Origin: JANQJA01 sp965267485
Lineage (GTDB): Bacteria > Pseudomonadota > Gammaproteobacteria > Pseudomonadales > Azotimanducaceae
Reading direction: 5' to 3'
Assembly (NCBI GenBank): GCA_965267485.1
Contig: OZ254080.1
Location: forward strand, 2,666,001 to 2,730,000
Length of the DNA: 64,000 bases
Under the pieces are notes generated by a model that saw only the letters and a program-made list of their open reading frames with translations, had not been told where the DNA came from and did no database searches. Shown piece by piece: positions 34,624 through 41,977 of the stretch; positions within the stretch are counted from its first letter, which is position 1, and every line of letters starts with the position of its first letter. Made by a program: the position numbers and the translations under genes.

Positions 34624-35043
34624 ATGGCGCTCAACGCTAGTGATCTGAAAGTCGGCGACACCCACGAAGAGGAAGTCTGCCGCAACCTGTCCCGCACCCA
34701 GATCGTCCAGTACGCCGGCGCATCCGGCGACTACAACCCGCTGCACAGCGACGAGATCTTCACGACTCAGGTCGCGGGCTATCCGTCGGTGTTTGCACAC
34801 GGGATGCTGACGATGGGCATGACCGGCAAGATGCTCACGAACTACGTGGGTGACGGACGTCTGAAATCGTTCGGCGTACGCTTCACCTCGCAGGTCTTCC
34901 CGGGCGCAACGCTGACCGCGAAGGCGACGATTACCGACATCAAGGAGGAAGACGGCGAGAAGGTCATCTACCTCGATGTGTCGACCACCGATGAAGAAGG
35001 CACGGAAGTCGTCAAGGGCACCGCCACCGCCCGCGTCGACTGA
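34624..35043 (+). CDS. MaoC-like dehydratase, catalytic subunit
   Basis: The 139-residue protein has the hydratase-2 motif: QYAGASGDYNPLHSDEIF, with catalytic D36 and H41, and the following FAHGMLTMGM. It should hydrate or dehydrate (R)-3-hydroxyacyl thioesters. It is cotranscribed with the FAS1-like partner and probably forms a heterodimer comparable to HadAB of mycobacteria. Pathway placement (fatty acid breakdown, polyhydroxyalkanoate or a secondary lipid) is not shown here. Confidence 0.9.
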   Translation: MALNASDLKVGDTHEEEVCRNLSRTQIVQYAGASGDYNPLHSDEIFTTQVAGYPSVFAHGMLTMGMTGKMLTNYVGDGRLKSFGVRFTSQVFPGATLTAKATITDIKEEDGEKVIYLDVSTTDEEGTEVVKGTATARVD

Positions 35044-35055
35044 CCCCACCCCGCG

Positions 35056-35094
35056 CTGCCCGCATCGAACGCGTGATCGCGCCGGTGCGGGCAG
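35056..35094 (+). terminator. Hairpin between convergent maoC-like and PEP-CTERM genes
   Basis: CTGCCCGCA (35056-35064) pairs with TGCGGGCAG (35086-35094) as a perfect 9-bp stem around a 21-base loop that can fold further. There is no T run, so it may terminate weakly; the position between two convergent stop codons supports a bidirectional role. Confidence 0.5.
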
Positions 35095-35108
35095 TCCTCA
35101 TGACACCG

Positions 35109-35705
35109 TTATGCCTTGCGCGTACCGAGACGCAGCAGCACGAGCCCCATGGCCAGCACTGCGAGAGCCGAAGGCGCCGGAACCGATGCAGCCTTGAGTT
35201 CGATCGAACCGCTGACGCCGCTGCCCTGATCGAAGTTGCCCGCGATGACGCGAATACCCCAGGTATCAGACGCCGACAGGTTCAGTGCGACGGAAAAGGT
35301 CTGGAAAAACGAAACCGGGGCGTTGCCGCTGAACGCAACGAGCGTCTGATCAATCGTGCCGTTAAGGGTCGTGTACAACGCGAATTCGTTCTGGAAGAAC
35401 CCGTTGAAGGCATCAAGCGCGACATCCATATCGAACGTCAGTTGACCACCATCACCGGCGTCGGTCTCAAAGTCATACTGGATTCTCGAGGTTCCGACCA
35501 GAAAGCCCCCGGTTGCCTTGCTGTAAGAGAGTTCGACGCCGTCGTCCGGCGACAGGTCGGTGACGCTCGTTGTTGCCCCTCCGCCGTTACGATTGACCAG
35601 CACGGTCTGTGTGACGTCCCAGTCCGCCGCGCCAGGCAGAATTGGAACCGCCTGCGCGCTTCCTGCCAGCATCAATACCGCAATTCCCCACAAAATCCGT
35701 TTCAT
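35109..35705 (-). CDS. Secreted protein with PEP-CTERM-like sorting signal
   Basis: The 198-residue protein has a signal peptide (MKRILWGIAVLMLAGSAQA), a beta-rich mature part with several DGG/DAGDGG turns, and a C-terminal tripartite tail: VPAPSALA, a hydrophobic helix (VLAMGLVLLRLG) and a basic end (TRKA). This matches the PEP-CTERM surface-sorting signal, with VPAPS instead of VPEPS. Such proteins are processed by an exosortase and usually belong to biofilm matrix. No exosortase gene is in the window. A GGAG ribosome site precedes the ATG. Confidence 0.85.
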   Translation of the reverse strand: MKRILWGIAVLMLAGSAQAVPILPGAADWDVTQTVLVNRNGGGATTSVTDLSPDDGVELSYSKATGGFLVGTSRIQYDFETDAGDGGQLTFDMDVALDAFNGFFQNEFALYTTLNGTIDQTLVAFSGNAPVSFFQTFSVALNLSASDTWGIRVIAGNFDQGSGVSGSIELKAASVPAPSALAVLAMGLVLLRLGTRKA

Positions 35706-35770
35706 TGAGTTCTCCAGGTGAATGGTGAAAAGCCACCAGACATTGACGCAAGCAAGGTTTGTACCCTCCC

Positions 35771-35782
35771 ATTGATATCAAT
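35771..35782. promoter_or_regulatory. 12-bp palindrome upstream of the ThDP enzyme/ALDH operon
   Basis: ATTGATATCAAT is a perfect palindrome in the 207-bp divergent region. It may be an operator; it lacks the four-base spacer of an Fnr/Anr site. Confidence 0.35.
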
Positions 35783-35864
35783 CACTTAGCAGCGCCGGTC
35801 TCCCGGAGCGTAAAATTCTTCGACGTCCGGCTGGCGACAAAACGACCATTCCCGCCCAAGGGTT

Positions 35865-35876
35865 TTTGTCGACAAA
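35865..35876. promoter_or_regulatory. 12-bp palindrome next to a possible -10 element of the ThDP enzyme/ALDH operon
   Basis: TTTGTCGACAAA is a perfect palindrome ending 6 bp before TACACT (35883-35888), a possible -10 hexamer. The start codon follows about 25 bases later. A regulator bound here would cover the -35 region. No good -35 hexamer is visible. Confidence 0.4.
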
Positions 35877-35912
35877 CTTGGTTACACTGCCGGGACATAC
35901 CCTGAGGCCAGC

Positions 35913-37571
35913 GTGACCATGACGAAAGCATCGGACCTGTTCATCGAATGCCTGGAAGAAGAAGCATGTGAATATGTCTTCGGTATTCCCGGCGAGGAGA
36001 ATCTCGATTTCCTCGACTCCCTTTCACGCTCGGACAAGATCAGGCTGGTCCTGACACGCCATGAGCAGGCTGCCGGTTTCATGGCATCGGTCTACGGGCG
36101 CCTGACCGGCAAGACGGGCGTGTGTCTCTCGACACTTGGCCCCGGTGCGACCAACTTCACGACGGCCGCTGCCTATGCGCAGCTCGGCGGCATGCCCATG
36201 CTGATGGTGACGGGCCAGAAGCCGGTGAAGACATCCAAGCAGGGCCGGTTCCAGATCCTCGACGTCGTCGACATGATGGGTCCGATCACCAAATACGCCA
36301 CACAGGTCGTGGCCGGTGACAATATCCCCAGCCGGGTGCGGGAAGCGTTCCGTATCGCCGAGGAAGAGAAGCCCGGCGCGACCCACATCGAGCTGCCGGA
36401 GGATATCGCCGCCGAAACGACAAGTGCCAGGCCGCTGAAAGCCTCTGCGGTTCGCCGGCCGACCCCGGAAGAAAAATCGATCTTCCGGGCGCTCGAGAAA
36501 ATACACGCGGCGAAATCACCCATCCTCGTCATCGGCGCCGGCGGCAACCGGAAGATGACCTCGAAGATGCTGCTGCAGTTCATCGAGAAGACCGGCATCC
36601 CCTTCGTCACGACGCAACTCGGCAAGGGCGTCGTCGACGAGCGACATCCGCTGTTCATGGGCTGCGCCGCGCTGTCCGCGGGCGACTTCGTGCATCGGGC
36701 GATCGAGGCCGCTGACCTGATCATCAACGTCGGGCACGACGTCATCGAGAAACCACCGTTCTTCATGGAGCCGGGCGGCACCGAAGTCATTCACGTCTCG
36801 TATCGATCGGCCGAGGTCGACCCTGTTTACTTCCCGCAGGTCGAGGTCGTCGGTGATATCGGCAACGCGATCTGGCAGCTGGGCAATGGCGTCAACAGCA
36901 AGGAGGAAGCGAGCTGGGACTTCGACGCGATGATGAAGGTGAAGATCAAGGGTGACGAGCAGCTCGCCGAAGGCAGGGACGACACCCGTTTTCCGATCTA
37001 TCCGCAACATCTGGTCAGCCGCATCCGGGCGGCCATGCCTGATGACGGCATCATCTGCCTCGACAACGGCGTCTACAAGATCTGGTTTGCGCGCAACTAT
37101 CCCGCCTATCAGCCGAATACCGTGTTGCTCGACAACGCGCTTGCAACCATGGGCGCCGGCCTGCCATCGGCGATGGCCGCGCATCTCGTTTACCCCGACC
37201 GCAAGGTCATGGCCATCTGCGGGGACGGCGGCTTCATGATGAACAGCCAGGAACTCGAGACGGCGGTACGCGAGAAGATGAACATCGCCATCCTGATCCT
37301 CAACGATCGCTCTTACGGCATGATCCGCTGGAAGCAGGCCAACATGGGTCTCAAGGACTGGGGCCTCGAATACGGCAACCCCGATTTCGTGAAGTACGCG
37401 GAAAGCTACGGTGCAGTAGGCCACCGGGTCGAGTCCGCAGACGCCCTGCCGGGCATCATCGACACGGCGCTGAGCGAACCCGGCGTACATCTCATCGACT
37501 GTCCGGTGGACTACTCAGAGAACGACCAGATCCTGAACATTGATATCAAGAAACGATCGGCGGCCATCTGA
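35913..37571 (+). CDS. Acetolactate synthase-like ThDP-dependent enzyme, large subunit type
   Basis: The 552-residue protein has the three-domain ThDP enzyme layout. The cofactor-activating glutamate is E51 in RHEQAAGFM, the central FAD/Rossmann-like domain spans about 190-340, and the ThDP-binding motif starts at GDGGFMMN (about 436) and closes at ILNDRSYG. Family members condense or decarboxylate 2-oxo acids. No small regulatory subunit is nearby, so a catabolic (AlsS-like) or a decarboxylase/carboligase role is more likely than branched-chain amino acid synthesis. GAGG lies 5 bases before the GTG at 35913 and 11 before an ATG at 35919. The aldehyde dehydrogenase gene overlaps its stop by one base. 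Confidence 0.88.
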   Translation: MTMTKASDLFIECLEEEACEYVFGIPGEENLDFLDSLSRSDKIRLVLTRHEQAAGFMASVYGRLTGKTGVCLSTLGPGATNFTTAAAYAQLGGMPMLMVTGQKPVKTSKQGRFQILDVVDMMGPITKYATQVVAGDNIPSRVREAFRIAEEEKPGATHIELPEDIAAETTSARPLKASAVRRPTPEEKSIFRALEKIHAAKSPILVIGAGGNRKMTSKMLLQFIEKTGIPFVTTQLGKGVVDERHPLFMGCAALSAGDFVHRAIEAADLIINVGHDVIEKPPFFMEPGGTEVIHVSYRSAEVDPVYFPQVEVVGDIGNAIWQLGNGVNSKEEASWDFDAMMKVKIKGDEQLAEGRDDTRFPIYPQHLVSRIRAAMPDDGIICLDNGVYKIWFARNYPAYQPNTVLLDNALATMGAGLPSAMAAHLVYPDRKVMAICGDGGFMMNSQELETAVREKMNIAILILNDRSYGMIRWKQANMGLKDWGLEYGNPDFVKYAESYGAVGHRVESADALPGIIDTALSEPGVHLIDCPVDYSENDQILNIDIKKRSAAI

Positions 37572-39001
37572 TGGACAAGTATCCCTACTACCTGAACAAC
37601 GCGGCGGTCTTTGCCAACGAAGACCTGGAAGTGACCGACAAGTACACCGGCGAGGTCGCCGCGGTGTGCGCGCTTGCGAACGCAGATACGATCGATGAGG
37701 GCATCGCGGGCGCGGTCGCCGCCACTCAGGCGATGGCTGCACTGCCCTCGTTCGAGAAGCAGGCAATTCTCCAGCACTGTATCGATCGCTTCCGCGAGCG
37801 TTTCGATGAACTCGCGATGGCCCTGTGCGTCGAGGCCGGCAAACCGATCAACGATGCCGAGGGCGAGGTCACGCGGCTGATCGACACGTTCAGAATCGCC
37901 GCCGAGGAATCGGTGCGCATGCACGGCGAACTTCAGGCACTCGATATTTCGCCGCGGGCGAAAGGCTACCGCGGCATGTGGAAGCGCGTGCCGATCGGAC
38001 CCTGCTCGTTCATCTCGCCGTTCAATTTCCCGCTGAACCTCGCGGCCCACAAGATTGCACCGGCGCTCGCGGTTGGCTGCCCGTTCGTCATGAAGCCTGC
38101 ATCCCGGACGCCGCTCGGTGCGCTGATCATGGGTGAAATCCTCGCAGAGACAGACCTGCCGAAGGGCGCTTTCTCGATCCTGCCCTGCTCCCGGGACGGC
38201 GCCGACCTCTTTACCGTCGACGAGCGCCTGAAGCTGCTGTCCTTTACCGGCTCACCCGAAGTCGGCTGGGACCTGAAGGCGCGATGCGGCAAGAAAAAGG
38301 TCGTGCTGGAGCTCGGCGGCAATGCCGCAGTCGTCGTCGACAATGACACGCGCAATCTCGAGGACGCGGTGGGCCGCATCATCTTTGGCGCGTTCTACCA
38401 GTCGGGCCAGTCGTGCATCGGTGTCCAGCGCATCATGATTCACGAGGATATCTATGATCAGGTGCGCGAGATGCTGGTCGAGAAGACGGCCTCGCTGGTT
38501 TCCGGCGACCCGAAAGAACGGGAAACCTTTATCGGCCCGATGATTTCAGAGAAAGAGGCCGAACGCCTGCACAAGTGGATCGAGGACGCGGTCGCCGCCG
38601 GCGGCAAGCTTCTCTGCGGCGGTGAACGCGACGGTGCCATGCTCGAGGCCACGTTGCTTGAGGACGTGCCGAAAGACCAGGCCATCTGCGTCGAGGAAGC
38701 GTTCGGCCCGGCAGCTGTGCTGTCGAAGTTCCGGACCTGGGACGAGGCAATCGCCATGGTGAACGACTCCAAATTCGGACTTCAGGCCGGCATCTTCACC
38801 CGCGACTACTACAAGGTGCAGCAGGCCTGGGACGAAATGGAAGTCGGCGGCGTGGTGCTGGGTGACGTACCGAGCTACCGCGTCGACAACATGCCCTATG
38901 GCGGCGTGAAAGAATCCGGCATCGGCCGCGAGGGCATCATCTTCGCCATGGAAGACATGACCGAGATCCGCAATCTCGTCATTCGCCCAGTGCCGGACTG
39001 A
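37571..39001 (+). CDS. NAD(P)-dependent aldehyde dehydrogenase
   Basis: The 476-residue enzyme has the aldehyde dehydrogenase fold: PFNFPLNLAAHKIAPALAVG, the glycine-rich cofactor loop TGSPEVG, general-base glutamate E247 in LELGGN and catalytic cysteine C282 in GQSCIGVQR. It oxidises an aldehyde to the acid. The start overlaps the stop of the ThDP-enzyme gene (TGATG), so the two are translationally coupled and probably work in sequence: formation of an aldehyde or ketol by the first enzyme and oxidation by the second. Substrate identity is not evident. Confidence 0.93.
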   Translation: MDKYPYYLNNAAVFANEDLEVTDKYTGEVAAVCALANADTIDEGIAGAVAATQAMAALPSFEKQAILQHCIDRFRERFDELAMALCVEAGKPINDAEGEVTRLIDTFRIAAEESVRMHGELQALDISPRAKGYRGMWKRVPIGPCSFISPFNFPLNLAAHKIAPALAVGCPFVMKPASRTPLGALIMGEILAETDLPKGAFSILPCSRDGADLFTVDERLKLLSFTGSPEVGWDLKARCGKKKVVLELGGNAAVVVDNDTRNLEDAVGRIIFGAFYQSGQSCIGVQRIMIHEDIYDQVREMLVEKTASLVSGDPKERETFIGPMISEKEAERLHKWIEDAVAAGGKLLCGGERDGAMLEATLLEDVPKDQAICVEEAFGPAAVLSKFRTWDEAIAMVNDSKFGLQAGIFTRDYYKVQQAWDEMEVGGVVLGDVPSYRVDNMPYGGVKESGIGREGIIFAMEDMTEIRNLVIRPVPD

Positions 39002-39863
39002 CCGGCGTCGCCACGAAGTCCGCGACGAAATGATCGTCGATTGCCGAGACAATCGACGCATCGACCGGGCGGCCATCGAGTGTCGCGACCTCGTAGCCGT
39101 GAGCATGCAGCAGTGCAAGGGATTCGATGAGTTCCTGCTTGCCGGCCTCGATGTCCTCGAGCACCGTGAAACTGGCCTCGAAGATGATGAGCCCGATCGC
39201 CTGACGCGCCAGCAAACCGGCCCCTCCGCGCAGGACGTCCAGTTCCGCACCTTCCACATCAATCTTCAGCAGATCAACGTGCGCCACCTCGCGTTCCTCG
39301 CAAAGCCTGTCCAGCGTTCTCCCCTCGACCTGAAGCACCGCACCTGAGCCGTCGCGAATGCGGCGCAGGCTGCCGTGCCCGATCGAATCCGACTCATGGA
39401 AGGACTGCGGCTCATCGCGGCTCGTGATTGCGTACTGCACCACCTCGATGCCGAATGATCGATCCAGCAGCTTCTCGTTCAACGCGATGTTCGTGTGAAT
39501 CCTGTCGATGTTGGCCCCATGTGCCTCGACAGCGATCACGCGATTCGAGCGCAGCCCACAATACAGCGAGACGACCCCCAGACAGGCCCCCACATCGATG
39601 ACGACATCAAAGTCGTCGTCGCGTGCAGCGAGAAAATCGAGAATGTCATAACAGTCGTTCGGGAACTGGTGCTCGAAGACGAAGTTCAGGTAATGCTGGC
39701 CGTTGATCGTCGTGTAGTAGCCGAAGCGGTTTCGATACAGGAACTCTGTGCCCGTTTCCTCCATGCGCTGCTCGGCAAGCCGCAACTCGGCGATATCATC
39801 GTAGCGAAGCCCCGGGAGACGCAGCGCCCGGCGTAGCAGCTTCCGATACAGTCTGCCGATCAC
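38979..39863 (-). CDS. FkbM-family SAM-dependent methyltransferase
   Basis: The 294-residue protein has the FkbM pattern: SAM-binding VVIDVGACLGVVSLYCGL, the VIAVEAHGANIDRIHTNIALN motif, LKIDVEGAELDVLRGG, and a C-terminal EASF segment. FkbM-type enzymes O-methylate sugars or polyketides. The GTG at 39863 overlaps the stop of the upstream gene (GTGA). It is the last gene of a leftward operon behind the DUF255 and DsbD/ScsB genes; its role there is unclear. It overlaps the convergent aldehyde dehydrogenase gene by 23 bp. Confidence 0.88.
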   Translation of the reverse strand: MIGRLYRKLLRRALRLPGLRYDDIAELRLAEQRMEETGTEFLYRNRFGYYTTINGQHYLNFVFEHQFPNDCYDILDFLAARDDDFDVVIDVGACLGVVSLYCGLRSNRVIAVEAHGANIDRIHTNIALNEKLLDRSFGIEVVQYAITSRDEPQSFHESDSIGHGSLRRIRDGSGAVLQVEGRTLDRLCEEREVAHVDLLKIDVEGAELDVLRGGAGLLARQAIGLIIFEASFTVLEDIEAGKQELIESLALLHAHGYEVATLDGRPVDASIVSAIDDHFVADFVATPVSPALGE

Positions 39864-41977
39864 CGGGAGGCAACACGCAACGAGAAGCGCAGGGTCTCGG
39901 GCGCAAGACACAGCTTGCCGCTGCAGGGCTGGAGCGTGACGGTCACCTCGTGGGGGTTGCCCTCGATGTCGATGTCGACCTCGCCTTCGAAGTGCCCGCC
40001 CGACGACGCGGGATACACAACATTCGCGGCGCCCGCCTCGACCCGCGTTGGAATCAGCTGATCGTCGTCGATGCTGTCTGCGTTGACGTGCCAGTCATCG
40101 GCCATCGACAGGGTCACACGGGCACCGTCTGCCGTGGGCGCAACGACAACGCGCACGCTGCCATTGCCGGCGAACTGCACCGGGCCGGTCTGCCCGCGGC
40201 GAAAGTTGTCGATCGCGAGATTCATGTATGAGAATGCCGATGGCGACGACGCGATGAGTCCGGCGAACGCGCCAATGCAGCCGTTGATCGTCTGCTCGAT
40301 GTCGACGCGGCCGGTGACGCGCCAGAGCCAGACGAGTGCGTGCAGCGCCGCCGAGTTCGCCGACGCGGTCGCGCCGTCCGTCGGACTCTTGGGCCGGGTG
40401 AACATCGGCCCCTCATCCTCGTCGAGCGACAGGAAGAAGCCACCATCTGCTTCGTCGTGGAACAGCGCGATCATGCGGTCGACGAGCCACTGGCCCCGGT
40501 CGAGATACAGGGCGTTACCGGTAACCGCGTACAGCACCAGCTGCGCCTCGGCGAAGAACGCATGGTCTTCGAGGTTGCCGCGAATCGAGCGCAGGCCGCC
40601 AATCGTGATCCGCCAGAGGTCATCGCCGTCCAGCGCAGACGCCCACAGGGCATCCGCGGCCCTCGCAGCCGCCTCAACCCAGGCCGGTTCCCGCAGGTCC
40701 TGGCCGGCGCTCGCAAGGCTCGTGATCATCATTGCGTTCCAGCCGGTGATGACTTTCTCGTCGCGCAACGGATGTTCACGCTGCTCACGCACGTCATAGA
40801 GCGTGTGATGAATGCGATCGACGCGCTCGTAGTCCGACTCCGGCAGTGGCGCGGAAAGGTTCAGGATGTTGGCGCCTTCGAAATTGCCGGCATCGGTGAC
40901 CTGATAAAGCGCACAGACGAATGCCGCGTCTTCGGCACCAAGGGCCGCCTCGAGTTGCTCGCGCGTCCAGACAAAGAACCTGCCCTCCTCACCTTCGGAA
41001 TCGGCGTCCGTCGCCGAAAAGAACCTGCCGTCCCCGTCGCGCATATCCCGAAGCACATACTGCACGGTCTGTTCCGCGACCCGTCGCCAGGCCGCGCTGC
41101 CGGTCAGCCGGGCTGCCCGCGCATAGACACGCAGCAGCTGCGCCTGGTTGTAGAGCATCTTCTCGAAGTGCGGGACGAGCCAGATCGCATCAACGGTGTA
41201 CCGATGAAAACCGCCGGCAACGTGATCGAAGATGCCGCCCTGGCCCATCTTGTCGAGCGTGAGCGAGAGTGCACGATGGGCCTCTGCCGAACCACTGCGT
41301 TCAACCGCGTCGACGAGCACCGAAAGCATCACCTCGTTCGGAAATTTCGGCGCGCCGCCAAAGCCGCCGTTCACTTCATCGAGACGTCCCAGGATCTCGT
41401 TCGTCGTCACCTCGATCAGGTCATCGGGGAGTTGCCGCGTCTCGGCTCGCGCCGCCGTGAAGCGAGCAATGTTCTGCGCGACTTCCCGCGCCTGTTTGTC
41501 GACCTCCTCGCGCCGGTCACGCCATACGCCGACGATCTGCTCGAGCAGACCCCGAAAGTGATCCGGCGGGAAATAGGTGCCGGCGAAGAACGGCGCGCCC
41601 TCAGGCGTCAGGAAGTTCGACATCGGCCAGCCACCCTGACCCGTCAGCATCTGAACCCCGGTCATATAAATGTCATCGAGGTCCGGGCGCTGTTCGCGGT
41701 CGAGCTTGATCGAGATGAAGTGCTCATTCAGCAGCGCTGCAATCTGCTCGTCATCGAAACTCTCGCCTTCCATGACATGACACCAATGGCAGGTGCTGTA
41801 GCCGATGGACAGAAAGACCGGCTTGTCTTCCTGTTTGGCGCGCTCGAAGGCTTCTGCCCCCCACGGATACCAGTCCACCGGATTGTGGGCATGCTGAAGC
41901 AGGTAGGGCGAGGCCTCGTCCACGAGGCGGTTGGTGTACTTCGGCTGACCGTCTTCGTCGAGATGGGTCGTTCGCAT
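39860..41977 (-). CDS. Thioredoxin-domain protein of the DUF255 (YyaL/Spata20) family
   Basis: The 705-residue protein has an N-terminal thioredoxin-like domain (DUF255) with HNPVDWYPWGAEAF and the CHWCH redox motif in STCHWCHVMEGESF (near 58-71), followed by a six-hairpin alpha/alpha barrel like glycosyl hydrolases (about 180-560) and a C-terminal beta part. The biochemical role of the family is not settled; thiol redox function coupled to carbohydrate- or cofactor-like binding has been proposed. No signal peptide is visible. The ATG overlaps the stop of the DsbD/ScsB gene by one base, which links it to thiol chemistry. Confidence 0.92.
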   Translation of the reverse strand: MRTTHLDEDGQPKYTNRLVDEASPYLLQHAHNPVDWYPWGAEAFERAKQEDKPVFLSIGYSTCHWCHVMEGESFDDEQIAALLNEHFISIKLDREQRPDLDDIYMTGVQMLTGQGGWPMSNFLTPEGAPFFAGTYFPPDHFRGLLEQIVGVWRDRREEVDKQAREVAQNIARFTAARAETRQLPDDLIEVTTNEILGRLDEVNGGFGGAPKFPNEVMLSVLVDAVERSGSAEAHRALSLTLDKMGQGGIFDHVAGGFHRYTVDAIWLVPHFEKMLYNQAQLLRVYARAARLTGSAAWRRVAEQTVQYVLRDMRDGDGRFFSATDADSEGEEGRFFVWTREQLEAALGAEDAAFVCALYQVTDAGNFEGANILNLSAPLPESDYERVDRIHHTLYDVREQREHPLRDEKVITGWNAMMITSLASAGQDLREPAWVEAAARAADALWASALDGDDLWRITIGGLRSIRGNLEDHAFFAEAQLVLYAVTGNALYLDRGQWLVDRMIALFHDEADGGFFLSLDEDEGPMFTRPKSPTDGATASANSAALHALVWLWRVTGRVDIEQTINGCIGAFAGLIASSPSAFSYMNLAIDNFRRGQTGPVQFAGNGSVRVVVAPTADGARVTLSMADDWHVNADSIDDDQLIPTRVEAGAANVVYPASSGGHFEGEVDIDIEGNPHEVTVTLQPCSGKLCLAPETLRFSLRVASR

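Noticed and set aside
35771..35782. Fnr/Anr-type oxygen-sensing site
   Set aside because: The palindrome TTGATATCAA has no four-base spacer between half-sites, so it does not fit TTGAT-N4-ATCAA.
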